DNA from: JBJGXI01 sp045635475
GTDB taxonomy: Bacteria; Bacillota; Bacilli; Bacillales; Amphibacillaceae
Direction of reading: 5' to 3'
DNA: 64,000 nt
NCBI RefSeq assembly: GCF_045635475.1
Contig: NZ_JBJGXI010000029.1
Coordinates: 1-64,000, forward strand
Both the position numbers and the translations under genes were made by a program. The notes beneath the pieces were generated by a model. The model saw nothing but the letters and a program-made list of their open reading frames with translations, searched no databases and was not told the origin of the DNA. Positions 51,395-60,772 of the stretch are shown here, in pieces (position 1 is the first letter of the stretch; each line of letters begins with the position of its first letter).

Positions 51395-54300
51395 ATGAAT
51401 CATTATGGATATCCGAAGCCTCAAGGATTATATCATCCGGAAAATGAACATGAAGCATGTGGCATTGGTATGATTGCGAACATTGATGGAACGAAATCAC
51501 ATGCAATTGTCCAGCATGCAGTAACGATATTGTGCAATTTGGAGCACAGAGGTGGACAATCTGCCGATATCAGTACAGGTGATGGTGCTGGAATTCTTAC
51601 ACAAATCCCGCATGCATTTTTTCAAGACAAATGTGAAGATTTAGATTTTCAACTTCCGCCAGCAGGTAAGTATGGTGTTGGTATGGTGTTTTTGCCGCAA
51701 GACCCAGAAATCAGGAGAAAAAGTCAACATAAATTAGAAAAAATTATTAAACAAGAAGGTCAACAAATCCTCGGATGGCGGACAGTACCAGTAAATGATT
51801 CGTTTGTCGGTGATTACGCGAAAAAGGTGAAGCCATTTATTAGACAAGTGTTCGTCGCTCCATCAGATGATATAACAACTCGCGAGAAGTTTGAGAGAAA
51901 ACTGTATGTAATTCGTAAGCAGGCCGAAAAGAAGCTACATGAACTAGAGGATGAAGCTTACGATAACTTTTTTATTTGTAGCTTGTCAGCGTCCACGATT
52001 GTTTACAAGGGAATGTTAATCCCGGAACAATTGGACTCGTTTTATATCGATTTGAACAATCGTGATTATAAATCGGCGCTTGCGATTGTGCACTCTCGTT
52101 TTAGTACGAATACATTTCCCAGTTGGGAACGCGCACAACCGAATCGGTACATCGCCCATAATGGAGAATTTAATACGATTCGGGGAAATGTCAATTGGAT
52201 GCGTGCACGTGAGGCACTTTGTACATCAGAATCTTTCTCAGGAGAGGATTTAGAAAAAGTGCTACCGGTGATTGACACGGATGGAAGTGACTCCACGATG
52301 TTTGACAATTGCTTTGAATTTCTTCACTTATCGGGTCGTTCTCTTGCTCATACGGCAATGATGATGATTCCTGAACCGTGGGTGAATGATCAAAGAATGA
52401 GCGAACAAAAGCGAGCATTTTACGAGTACCATAGTACATTGATGGAACCTTGGGACGGACCCGCTGCCATCATGTATACCGATGGTAGACAAATAGGTGC
52501 ATGTTTAGATCGAAATGGCCTGCGACCTGCACGGTACTATGTGACCAAGGACGGTATGATCGTACTCGGTTCTGAAGTGGGAGCCTTAGATATTTTGCCA
52601 GAGGATGTCGTGTATAAAGACAGACTGCAACCTGGAAAAATGCTATTGGTTGATTTGGAAAAAGGGAAGATTATTCCTGATGAAGATATAAAAGAGAAAA
52701 TTGTATCTGACAACCCATATCAACAATGGTTATCGGACTATAAAATTAACATGGAGGACCTCAAAGAGCATAAGGGAGACCAACAATCGCTGAACACAGA
52801 TCAGCTTTTAGAACAGCAAATCGCATACGGATACACGACAGAAGAGTTGAACAAAATCTTAAAACCAATGGTAACCGATAAAAAGGATCCAGTTGGTTCG
52901 ATGGGATATGACTCGCCGCTTGCTGTTTTATCCAAACGTCCGGAGTTGCTTTACAACTATTTCAAACAGCTGTTTGCGCAAGTAACCAACCCACCGATTG
53001 ATGCCATTCGCGAGGAAATTGTGACAGCGGTTGAAACGACGATCGGCAAAGAAGGTAACTTGGTTAAGCCGGAGCCTGAGAGTTGTAGACATATTCGGTT
53101 GCATACACCAATACTGAACAATAAACAGTTAGAAACACTCCGACATAACAAATTGGATGATTTTCAACCAATCACGCTCTCGATTTTGTTTGATGTTAAG
53201 AAAGAGCCTAATTTGAATGATGTTTTAGATGGTCTGTTTAAGCGTGCAAAACAAGCGATTAGTGAAGGTGCAACATTACTTATCTTATCAGATCGAGGCT
53301 TAAATTCGAAACAGGCAGCAATCCCTGCATTACTTGCTGTATCAGGTTTGCACCATTACTTAATTCGAGCAGGCGTTCGCACCAAAGTGAGTATTTTAAT
53401 TGAAACTGGAGAAGCACGACAAGTTCATCACTTTGCCACCTTGCTTGGCTATGGTGCGGAAGGCATTAATCCATACTTGGCATTCCGGTCATTGGAAGGA
53501 TTAATTGATATGGGAGACCTTCGGGACATCTCATTAGATGAAGCTGTGGAAACATACATTCAATCTGCTACGGACGGTGTCATCAAAGTGTTATCAAAAA
53601 TGGGAATATCAACAATCCAAAGCTATCGTGGTGCGCAAATTTTTGAAGCAGTTGGGATCCATCCTGATGTGATTGCAAAATATTTTACGCGAACTGCGTC
53701 CCGATTAGGTGGAATTAAAATAGACACGATAGCTGAGGAAGTAATGTTACGCCATAAACGTGCGTACGAACGAGCACGAGGTCGTGTGAAAGGATTGGAA
53801 ACGGGTGATGATTTTCAGTGGCGACAAAATGCGGAAGATCATCAATACAATCCACATACAATCCATATGCTGCAGCATGCGTGTCGTTCGAATAATTATG
53901 AGTTATTCAAAAAGTATTCAACTATGATTACGGATACAGATAAGAATTTGCAGTCGCTAAGAGGATTGCTCGCTTTTAAGCAGAGGTCAGCAGTTCCAAT
54001 TGAAGAAGTAGAATCAATCGACAGTATTTGCAAGAGATTTAAAACCGGTGCCATGTCCTATGGCTCGATAAGTGAAGAAGCACATGAATCGTTGGCGATT
54101 GCAATGAACCGGATTGGTGGTAAAAGTAATTCTGGTGAAGGTGGCGAGCACCCTGACCGATTTACGAAAGATGAGAACGGTGACTGGCGTCGAAGTGCGA
54201 TCAAGCAAGTAGCTTCAGGCCGTTTTGGAGTATCTAGTCACTATCTTGTTAATGCGGATGAAATTCAAATAAAAATTGCCCAAGGAGCTAAGCCGGGAGA

Positions 54301-55993
54301 AGGCGGGCATTTACCGGGTAAAAAAGTCTATCCGTGGATTGCAGAAGTACGAGGATCAACGCCAGGTGTCGGTTTAATATCTCCGCCACCACACCATGAT
54401 ATTTACTCTATTGAGGATTTGGCGGAATTAATCTTTAACTTAAAAAATGCTAATCCACGTGCACGAATTAGTGTCAAACTCGTCTCGGCTGTTGGTGTTG
54501 GTACGATTGCTGCTGGTGTAGCGAAAGGGCGTGCCGATCTTGTCTTGATTAGTGGCTATGACGGAGGTACGGGTGCTGCTCCAAGAACGAGCTTAAAGCA
54601 TACAGGTATGCCTTGGGAAATCGGTCTCGCGGAAACTCATCAAACGTTATTGTTAAATCGCTTGCGTGACCGGATCGTTGTAGAAACTGACGGTAAAATG
54701 ATGACCGGACGGGATGTCGTTATTGCTGCATTACTTGGCGCGGAGGAATATGGTTTTTCAACAGCACCGTTAGTCGTACTAGGATGTACGATGATGCGCG
54801 TTTGTCACTTGAATACATGTCCGGTTGGGGTCGCCACCCAAGACCCAGAGCTACGAAAAAAGTTTACTGGAGCACCAGATCATGTTGTCAATTTTATGCT
54901 TTTTATTGCCAGAGAAGTAAGAGAGTTGATGGCCAAGCTAGGATTTAGGACGATTAACGAAATGATCGGCAGAACCGATGTATTGGAACGAGATGTAGCC
55001 ATTGATCATTGGAAAGCAAAAGGCGTAGACTTATCTGCACTGTTACATCAACCGAATGTGCCAGACCAGGTTGGGCGTTATCAAACTGTTGAACAAGTGC
55101 ATGGTCTCGATAAAACGTTAGATCAGCAAGAATTAATCCCGTTATGCAGGGATGCAATTGATAAAGGTGAGCCGGTGAAAACTTCCTTAGGTATTCGTAA
55201 CATAAATAGGGCAGCAAGTACGATGCTCGGAAGTGAAATAACAAAGCGTTATGGCATGAATGGTTTGGCTGACGATACGATTTTCTTAAGACTTAGAGGG
55301 TCGGCAGGACAAAGCTTGGGTGCTTTTATTCCAAGAGGAATTACGCTATACCTTGTTGGAGATGCCAATGATTATGTTGGAAAAGGGTTGTCTGGTGGGA
55401 AAATCATTGCTCGACCATCTCGTAAATCGACATTTGAACCAGAAAAAAATACGATTATAGGTAACGTTGCATTTTACGGAGCAACTGCTGGTGAAGCATA
55501 TATTTATGGCATCGCTGGCGAACGATTTTGTGTTCGAAATAGTGGAGCCAAAGTTGTTGTTGAAGGGGTAGGAGACCATGGTTGTGAATATATGACTGGG
55601 GGACGTGTGGTTGTATTAGGTGGTACAGGTAAAAACTTTGCGGCAGGCATGTCTGGAGGTGTTGCATATGTACTCGATGAATCTAAAGAAGATCGATTCC
55701 AAGATCAATGTAATCAAGAACTGGTCCAACTCGGAAAAATAGAAGATGATATTGAAGCAGATGAAGTCCTGCAAATGATTCATAAGTATGTAGAACATAC
55801 GCAAAGTAAAAACGGACAACGAATCTTAGAAAATTGGCAATCGCTGCGCCATAAGTTTGTACGGATCATTCCGAAAGATTATTTGGAGATGAGACAAAGA
55901 ATTATCAAATTAGAGGCAAGTGGATTAAGTAAGGATGAGGCAGCGATGAAGGCCTTTCAACAAGGAAATGAAATCGTTGATGCTATCAAATAA
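51395..55993 (+). CDS. gltB: Glutamate synthase large subunit GltB
   Basis: A 1532-residue protein of the usual length. An N-terminal class II glutamine amidotransferase domain has the catalytic Cys22 (HEACGIGM) exposed after removal of a 21-residue propeptide. A central domain and the FMN/synthase domain (about 830-1200, with GEGGEHPDRF and GYDGGTGAAPRTSLKH) follow, then the 3Fe-4S Cys cluster (CTMMRVCHLNTCPVG, about 1129-1143) and a C-terminal beta-helix (about 1260-1500). It makes glutamate from glutamine and 2-oxoglutarate. ATG 51395 follows AGAAGGGG. gltD is 50 bp downstream. Confidence 0.97.
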   Translation: MNHYGYPKPQGLYHPENEHEACGIGMIANIDGTKSHAIVQHAVTILCNLEHRGGQSADISTGDGAGILTQIPHAFFQDKCEDLDFQLPPAGKYGVGMVFLPQDPEIRRKSQHKLEKIIKQEGQQILGWRTVPVNDSFVGDYAKKVKPFIRQVFVAPSDDITTREKFERKLYVIRKQAEKKLHELEDEAYDNFFICSLSASTIVYKGMLIPEQLDSFYIDLNNRDYKSALAIVHSRFSTNTFPSWERAQPNRYIAHNGEFNTIRGNVNWMRAREALCTSESFSGEDLEKVLPVIDTDGSDSTMFDNCFEFLHLSGRSLAHTAMMMIPEPWVNDQRMSEQKRAFYEYHSTLMEPWDGPAAIMYTDGRQIGACLDRNGLRPARYYVTKDGMIVLGSEVGALDILPEDVVYKDRLQPGKMLLVDLEKGKIIPDEDIKEKIVSDNPYQQWLSDYKINMEDLKEHKGDQQSLNTDQLLEQQIAYGYTTEELNKILKPMVTDKKDPVGSMGYDSPLAVLSKRPELLYNYFKQLFAQVTNPPIDAIREEIVTAVETTIGKEGNLVKPEPESCRHIRLHTPILNNKQLETLRHNKLDDFQPITLSILFDVKKEPNLNDVLDGLFKRAKQAISEGATLLILSDRGLNSKQAAIPALLAVSGLHHYLIRAGVRTKVSILIETGEARQVHHFATLLGYGAEGINPYLAFRSLEGLIDMGDLRDISLDEAVETYIQSATDGVIKVLSKMGISTIQSYRGAQIFEAVGIHPDVIAKYFTRTASRLGGIKIDTIAEEVMLRHKRAYERARGRVKGLETGDDFQWRQNAEDHQYNPHTIHMLQHACRSNNYELFKKYSTMITDTDKNLQSLRGLLAFKQRSAVPIEEVESIDSICKRFKTGAMSYGSISEEAHESLAIAMNRIGGKSNSGEGGEHPDRFTKDENGDWRRSAIKQVASGRFGVSSHYLVNADEIQIKIAQGAKPGEGGHLPGKKVYPWIAEVRGSTPGVGLISPPPHHDIYSIEDLAELIFNLKNANPRARISVKLVSAVGVGTIAAGVAKGRADLVLISGYDGGTGAAPRTSLKHTGMPWEIGLAETHQTLLLNRLRDRIVVETDGKMMTGRDVVIAALLGAEEYGFSTAPLVVLGCTMMRVCHLNTCPVGVATQDPELRKKFTGAPDHVVNFMLFIAREVRELMAKLGFRTINEMIGRTDVLERDVAIDHWKAKGVDLSALLHQPNVPDQVGRYQTVEQVHGLDKTLDQQELIPLCRDAIDKGEPVKTSLGIRNINRAASTMLGSEITKRYGMNGLADDTIFLRLRGSAGQSLGAFIPRGITLYLVGDANDYVGKGLSGGKIIARPSRKSTFEPEKNTIIGNVAFYGATAGEAYIYGIAGERFCVRNSGAKVVVEGVGDHGCEYMTGGRVVVLGGTGKNFAAGMSGGVAYVLDESKEDRFQDQCNQELVQLGKIEDDIEADEVLQMIHKYVEHTQSKNGQRILENWQSLRHKFVRIIPKDYLEMRQRIIKLEASGLSKDEAAMKAFQQGNEIVDAIK

Positions 55994-56043
55994 GTTTTTT
56001 CGTACAGTTATCATTACTTAACAAAGGATTGGAGGACACGTGT

Positions 56044-57528
56044 ATGGGAAAGCCGACAGGATTTAAGGATTACCAGCGTCACACAACACCAGAGCGCGAT
56101 CCTGAAAAGCGGACGAAAGATTGGCAGGATTATAAATTACCGATGTCTGAGGATCAGGCAAAAGTACAAGGTGCTCGTTGTATGGACTGCGGTATTCCGA
56201 CATGCCAAACAGGAACAGATATGGATGGTTTAACTTCCGGGTGCCCGGTATATCATTTAATCCCCGAATGGAATGATTTAGTATATCAAGGTCAGTGGAA
56301 ACAAGCATTAGAACGAGAACACAAAATGAACAATTTTCCCGAGTTCACAGGGATGGCATGCCCCGCCCCATGTGAAGGTGCGTGTGTGCTTGGAATTAAT
56401 GAACCACCTGTAGCGATTCGCTCGATTGAGCGTTCCATCATTGAAAAAGGGTTCGACGAAGGTTGGGTAAAACCCGAACCCCCAAAGGTGCGAACAGAGA
56501 AAAAAGTTGCTATTGTTGGATCAGGTCCAGCTGGATTGGCGGCAGCCGCGCAATTAAATAAGGCTGGTCATCATGTCACAGTATATGAGCGTGCTGATCG
56601 AGTTGGAGGATTGCTAACCTACGGAATACCAGAGATGAAGCTTCCATATAAAGTTGTTCAACGACGGGTTGATTTGTTAAAAAAAGAAGGGATAACATTT
56701 GTAACAAATATGGAAATTGGTAAGGATTATCCGGAAGCAGAGCTTCGTGAAGACTTTGACGCTGTTATCCTTTGTGGAGGTGCATCAAAGCATCGTGATT
56801 TACAGGTAGAAGGCAGGGAGTTAAAAGGGGTTCACTTTGCGATGGAGTTTCTACAAGCGAACACGAAAAGCTTACTTGATTCTGAATTAGCAGATGGCAA
56901 CTATATTTCTGCAGAAGGAAAAGATGTGATTGTCATCGGTGGCGGTGATACAGGCACAGATTGTCTCGCGACCAGTATTCGTCATGGTTGCAAAAGTCTT
57001 ACTCAATTTGACTATAATGAAAAGAAATCAGCGGAGAGACAGGCGGACAATCCGTGGCCACAGTGGCCTGTCATCCACCGTGTTGAGTATGGACACAAAG
57101 AAGCAAAAGCTGTTCTTGGTAAGGATCCTCGAGCTTATATGGTGCAAACGAAAAAGTTCGTTGGTGATGAAAATGGACGAATCAAGGAAGTTCATACCAT
57201 TGAGGTTGAGCAATACCTCGATGATAATGGCAATAAGATGAAACAAGAGATACCAGGCACAGAGAAAATATGGCCTGCACAGTTAGTACTACTAGCGATC
57301 GGTTTTACAGGCCCTGAGCAGCATTTAATCAAGGAAATGCAATTACGTACTGATCCTAGATCAAATATAAAAGCCGACTATGGTCAATATAAAACTAACT
57401 TAGATGGTGTGTTTGCAGCAGGAGATATTCGCCGCGGACAAAGCTTAATTGTCTGGGCGATTAACGAAGGTAGAGAAGCGGCAAGAGAATGTGACAGGTA
57501 TCTGATGGGCAGCACCCAACTTCCATAA
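56044..57528 (+). CDS. gltD: Glutamate synthase small subunit GltD
   Basis: A 494-residue flavoprotein that transfers electrons from NADPH to GltB. The N-terminal Fe-S region has CMDCGIPTCQ (about 40-49) and CPAPCEGACVLG. The FAD motif is VAIVGSGPAGLAAAAQL (about 154-170), and the NADPH motif is VIVIGGGDTGTDC (about 294-306). The start is ATG 56044, with TTGGAGGA upstream; a longer frame from a TTG at 56029 would overlap that site. It forms an operon with gltB. Confidence 0.95.
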   Translation: MGKPTGFKDYQRHTTPERDPEKRTKDWQDYKLPMSEDQAKVQGARCMDCGIPTCQTGTDMDGLTSGCPVYHLIPEWNDLVYQGQWKQALEREHKMNNFPEFTGMACPAPCEGACVLGINEPPVAIRSIERSIIEKGFDEGWVKPEPPKVRTEKKVAIVGSGPAGLAAAAQLNKAGHHVTVYERADRVGGLLTYGIPEMKLPYKVVQRRVDLLKKEGITFVTNMEIGKDYPEAELREDFDAVILCGGASKHRDLQVEGRELKGVHFAMEFLQANTKSLLDSELADGNYISAEGKDVIVIGGGDTGTDCLATSIRHGCKSLTQFDYNEKKSAERQADNPWPQWPVIHRVEYGHKEAKAVLGKDPRAYMVQTKKFVGDENGRIKEVHTIEVEQYLDDNGNKMKQEIPGTEKIWPAQLVLLAIGFTGPEQHLIKEMQLRTDPRSNIKADYGQYKTNLDGVFAAGDIRRGQSLIVWAINEGREAARECDRYLMGSTQLP

Positions 57529-57660
57529 GTGGGGTGGCTGTCAATTATCTATATTTACAGAAGAAAACTGCACCTCAATCTGATTAAAATGGGATGCAGT
57601 TATATGGAAAGTGGAATCTGTTTCGAGAAATAGAGTAGAAAATTACATGCTTTCCAAAAG

Positions 57661-58653
57661 TTAAGATTGGTAATATAGCTTTGTTAACTCATCCATCACC
57701 CAATTCGTTCTAGCAGCAGATATGCTAGTACTAGGACTTTTTCCATTCCCTGTAAGTTCATTAACAATAGACTGAATAAGTGGCTGTTGAACATGTAAAG
57801 GGTTTTTGAAATCAAAACTTTGTTTGGATGTTTCAGTTTCTAAAATGATCGGATCATCTCCAAAAGTAGAAAAGGCTACTTTTCCATTCGTACCGACAAT
57901 TTCATTTTGATCGACATGCTTATATCCGGAGAAACACCATGTACCTGTTCCGAGTATACCTGAATCAAATGTATAGGTTCCAGTTACGATGTCTTCTGCG
58001 TCATAGTTTCCTGCTTGATTGGATGCATATCCAGTTGCCTGTTTAATTGGTCCTAGTAAAAAGTCCAATATGTCTAGGGTATGACTGGCAAGGTCGAAGA
58101 AATATCCGCCTCCAGCAAGGGAAGGCTGGACTCTCCAAGGGGCGACCTGCTTATAATGCTGTTCACTACTGGCTTGGCGATATTGTGTCGTAGTCACAAA
58201 GCGAATGTCGCCAAGGATACCACTATCTAACAACTCTTTCACTTTTAAAAAACGAGGTAGAGCACGACGGTAATAGGCGACAAATAATGGTACATGTGCT
58301 GTTTCACATGCGTCTATCATTGCTTGGCATTGTCCGTAGTTTAATGCCATCGGTTTCTCTACATATACAACCTTGCCAGCAGCGGCAGCTTTTAACGTAT
58401 ATTCATGATGATATGCTGGTGGTGTGGCGATATAAATTGCATTGACCTGTGGGTCATCAATCAGTTTATCGGCATCGTCATACCATGATTCGACTTGGTG
58501 GCGTTGTGCGTAATCCTTGGCAAGCTCACCATCTCTCCGCATAACTGCAACTAACCTCGAATTATTTGCTTTTTGAAGGCCAGGTCCACTTTTAACTTCT
58601 GTGACCTCACCACATCCAATAATACCCCAACGAACTTCACTTAATTGTTTCAT
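57661..58653 (-). CDS. Gfo/Idh/MocA family oxidoreductase
   Basis: A 330-residue dehydrogenase with the N-terminal motif WGIIGCGEVTEVKSGP (about 9-24) and the EKP signature YVEKPMALN (about 96-104). The C-terminal domain includes GGGYFFDLASHTLD. ATG 58653 has GAGGTG upstream. It is a single gene convergent with gltD, apart from the sugar locus, so its substrate cannot be inferred from neighbours. It is not a close copy of the enzymes at 1 and 2419. Confidence 0.9.
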   Translation of the reverse strand: MKQLSEVRWGIIGCGEVTEVKSGPGLQKANNSRLVAVMRRDGELAKDYAQRHQVESWYDDADKLIDDPQVNAIYIATPPAYHHEYTLKAAAAGKVVYVEKPMALNYGQCQAMIDACETAHVPLFVAYYRRALPRFLKVKELLDSGILGDIRFVTTTQYRQASSEQHYKQVAPWRVQPSLAGGGYFFDLASHTLDILDFLLGPIKQATGYASNQAGNYDAEDIVTGTYTFDSGILGTGTWCFSGYKHVDQNEIVGTNGKVAFSTFGDDPIILETETSKQSFDFKNPLHVQQPLIQSIVNELTGNGKSPSTSISAARTNWVMDELTKLYYQS

Positions 58654-58762
58654 TTAATCACCTCAGCTTATTTATTCGGTAAGGAGGATCATAATTCCTT
58701 TAATCATATGTTTTTTAAAGCTAGTAACAGGGTATTGTATAAAATAAGGAGGGAATCTTTTC

Positions 58763-59119
58763 ATGATTTCAGTAATACCAAATGGTATAGATTCGATTTT
58801 AGAGGTCACCATCGACGGTAAAATTGACGCGCAAGATATGGAAGAGTTTAAAGCGGAGTTTCATCAGAAAAGAGGAGAGCATGATAAGCTGAATCTTTTA
58901 TTAGTGGTTCATGATCTCAAAGGACAATCATTGCAAGCAGTCGCAGAGGATTTAAAATTCGAAGCGAATCACTGGGATGAATTTGGTAAGATTGCCATCA
59001 TCAGTGATAAGAAATGGATAGAAGTAACATCTAAGATTAGTGGTTACTTAGCGAAGCTAGAGGTAAAGCACTTTGATGTCGCGGAACGTGCGGAAGCAGA
59101 ACACTGGTTGCTTCATTAA
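58763..59119 (+). CDS. SpoIIAA-like / STAS-type small protein
   Basis: A 118-residue protein of the SpoIIAA-like (STAS/SEC14-type) group, with IDGKIDAQDMEEF (about 18-30), LLLVVHDLKGQS, FGKIAIISDKKWIE and YLAKLEVKHFD. The family is cytosolic, and some members are thought to bind lipids or nucleotides; no defined function. ATG 58763 has AAGGAGGG upstream. It is divergent from the preceding oxidoreductase and ended by a hairpin. Confidence 0.82.
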   Translation: MISVIPNGIDSILEVTIDGKIDAQDMEEFKAEFHQKRGEHDKLNLLLVVHDLKGQSLQAVAEDLKFEANHWDEFGKIAIISDKKWIEVTSKISGYLAKLEVKHFDVAERAEAEHWLLH

Positions 59120-59135
59120 TAAAAACGTAAATAAA

Positions 59136-59166
59136 CGAGCCTGCTCCTCATGAGTAGGCTCGCTTC
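59136..59166. terminator. Hairpin between SpoIIAA-like gene and EamA transporter
   Basis: CGAGCCTGCTC (59136-59146) pairs with GAGTAGGCTCG (59152-59162) with one mismatch. It is flanked by A-rich and weakly T-rich sequence and could serve both convergent genes. Confidence 0.6.
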
Positions 59167-59178
59167 ATGTATTAGAAG

Positions 59179-60105
59179 CTATCCACTTACTTTCGCTGTC
59201 TTAACTACTGGAGGAACTTGTTTTTTCTCGCTGGCGATCCACACAAGGCCAAGAGTAATAACAATTCCACCAACGATTTGGGTGATCCACAGTTTTTCAT
59301 TGAAGAATAGTGCCCCTGCAATTGCAGCTGAAGCTGGAACGAAATAACGGTAAAAATTTGCTTTCGTAGCTCCAACTTGTTTCATGGATAGATTCCAAAT
59401 AATAAAAGCAGCTACAGTACATAAGATAACATTGTACAGAACAGCACCCCACGTGATCAGTGAGACTTCATTCCATTGGATCGCACTCCAACCTGTTGCT
59501 GTACAAGGAATTAAAAAGATTGATCCAAATAGTATGTACCATGTTGTTACACGTAAAGGTGAATATTTTTGCATTAATGGCATGCACGCGAGATTAAAAA
59601 GTGCCCCAATTAAGCTGATTGACAGTGCCAGCAAATTCCCAAGCATATATTCCGAACCAAGATCAAAGCCATCTTTGCCACCAAGAATAATTAGCGATAC
59701 ACCGATTAGCGCAATGAACCCGCCAACAGCAAGTCTCAACGTCATTTTTTCACGCGTAAATAGTGGCGCAAAAAGAGCTGCGAAAATTGGCCACGGCGCT
59801 ACATTTAATAAGGAAGCATTTGCTAAAGTTGTGTACTTAATCGAATACATGACGAGCATCTCTAAAATAGTTACACCGACAAAACCGATAACGGCAAGTT
59901 TTAGCAAATCCTTTTTGTCAACTTTGGTTGTACCTTCTGACCATTTCAAAAAAGCGAATAAGATAGGGAGTGCTAAACCAAAGCGAAGCAAGACAAATAC
60001 TTCAGCAGGAAATACTTCCATTGCCCACCGTGAAACGCCAAAATTAATTCCCCATATGATTGCGACAGAGATTAAACCTACGTAATAAATTGCATTTGAT
60101 TTCAA
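59179..60105 (-). CDS. EamA/DMT family transporter
   Basis: A 308-residue drug/metabolite transporter with ten membrane helices in two EamA repeats (about 1-135 and 150-295). It begins with the common motif AIIWGINFGVSRWAM. I choose TTG 60105, since GGTGGA lies six bases upstream; an ATG at 60120 covers that site and has none of its own. It diverges from a MarR regulator across a 173-bp gap that holds a perfect palindrome, so it is probably the regulated efflux target of that repressor. Substrate unknown. Confidence 0.85.
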   Translation of the reverse strand: MKSNAIYYVGLISVAIIWGINFGVSRWAMEVFPAEVFVLLRFGLALPILFAFLKWSEGTTKVDKKDLLKLAVIGFVGVTILEMLVMYSIKYTTLANASLLNVAPWPIFAALFAPLFTREKMTLRLAVGGFIALIGVSLIILGGKDGFDLGSEYMLGNLLALSISLIGALFNLACMPLMQKYSPLRVTTWYILFGSIFLIPCTATGWSAIQWNEVSLITWGAVLYNVILCTVAAFIIWNLSMKQVGATKANFYRYFVPASAAIAGALFFNEKLWITQIVGGIVITLGLVWIASEKKQVPPVVKTAKVSG

Positions 60106-60204
60106 TATAAGTCCACCCATTCTAAAAGTACCAAACGTACCAATTATCGCAGGTTTGTTAGTTTTTTACTATGATTTCACCTGTATTATTTCATGTTTTT
60201 AAAA

Positions 60205-60221
60205 AACTTAATAATTAAGTT
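60205..60221. promoter_or_regulatory. Perfect 17-bp palindrome, candidate MarR operator
   Basis: AACTTAATAATTAAGTT reads the same on both strands around a central A. It lies between the divergent transporter and MarR genes, and a likely marR promoter (TTCAAT at 60220-60225 and TATAAT at 60244-60249, 18-bp spacing) overlaps its right edge. It fits a self-controlled MarR operator. Confidence 0.6.
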
Positions 60222-60277
60222 CAATTAACTATTAAGGGTGGTGTATAATTGGACTATAGAAATGAGGTGAAGGTCAA

Positions 60278-60772
60278 TTGAATGCTAACAGCAATCTTTA
60301 CAAAGCAATAAAAGAAAAAAATGATCAATTGGGCGAATTTTTTGCAAATGAAGTAAGAAGCTTACTGTCAGATCAGCACTTCGTAAACCTGAATTCTAAG
60401 CAGTTAATGCTACTCGACTTGTTACATATAAAACCTGTAACAATGAATGAAATTGCTGCTGCTTTTCAAATAACACCAAGTGCGGCAAGCCAATTAGTGA
60501 AGAAGCTTGAAAACAGTAATTATGTAAGACGAGAAATTAATCTAGAAAACCGACGAGAAATTCTTGTCGAATTAGCGGAGAAAGGATTAGATTATATTAA
60601 GAAAATGGAAGAAACAGAATACTATTTAATGTCTAAGTACTATGGACAGCTAGATGAGAAAGATTTAATTCAACTTAAAAACATATTAGACAAATTATAT
60701 GCAATTGCCGTAGTGAATGACGAAAATAGTGAAAGTGGGATGGCTAACAATGTTAACAGTACTAAGAAATAA
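60278..60772 (+). CDS. MarR family transcriptional regulator
   Basis: A 164-residue winged-helix regulator. The recognition region is at about 55-85 (MNEIAAAFQITPSAASQLVKKLE), and the wing follows with YVRREINLENRREILVELAEKG. Flanking helices would form the dimer interface. The start is TTG 60278, with GAGGTGAAGG upstream. It overlaps the next gene by 23 bases, so the two are co-translated. Likely target: its own promoter and the divergent EamA transporter, through the palindrome at 60205. The ligand is unknown. Confidence 0.9.
   Translation: MNANSNLYKAIKEKNDQLGEFFANEVRSLLSDQHFVNLNSKQLMLLDLLHIKPVTMNEIAAAFQITPSAASQLVKKLENSNYVRREINLENRREILVELAEKGLDYIKKMEETEYYLMSKYYGQLDEKDLIQLKNILDKLYAIAVVNDENSESGMANNVNSTKK

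Noticed and set aside
57530..57660. Hairpin after gltD (AACTGCA and TGCAGTT arms) as a terminator
   Set aside because: The loop is long, and no U-run follows the stem on either strand, so it was not listed as a feature.
59384..60085. 233-codon plus-strand frame opposite the EamA transporter
   Set aside because: It is long but antisense to a ten-helix transporter with clear family motifs; the composition is that of a reverse-complement frame.
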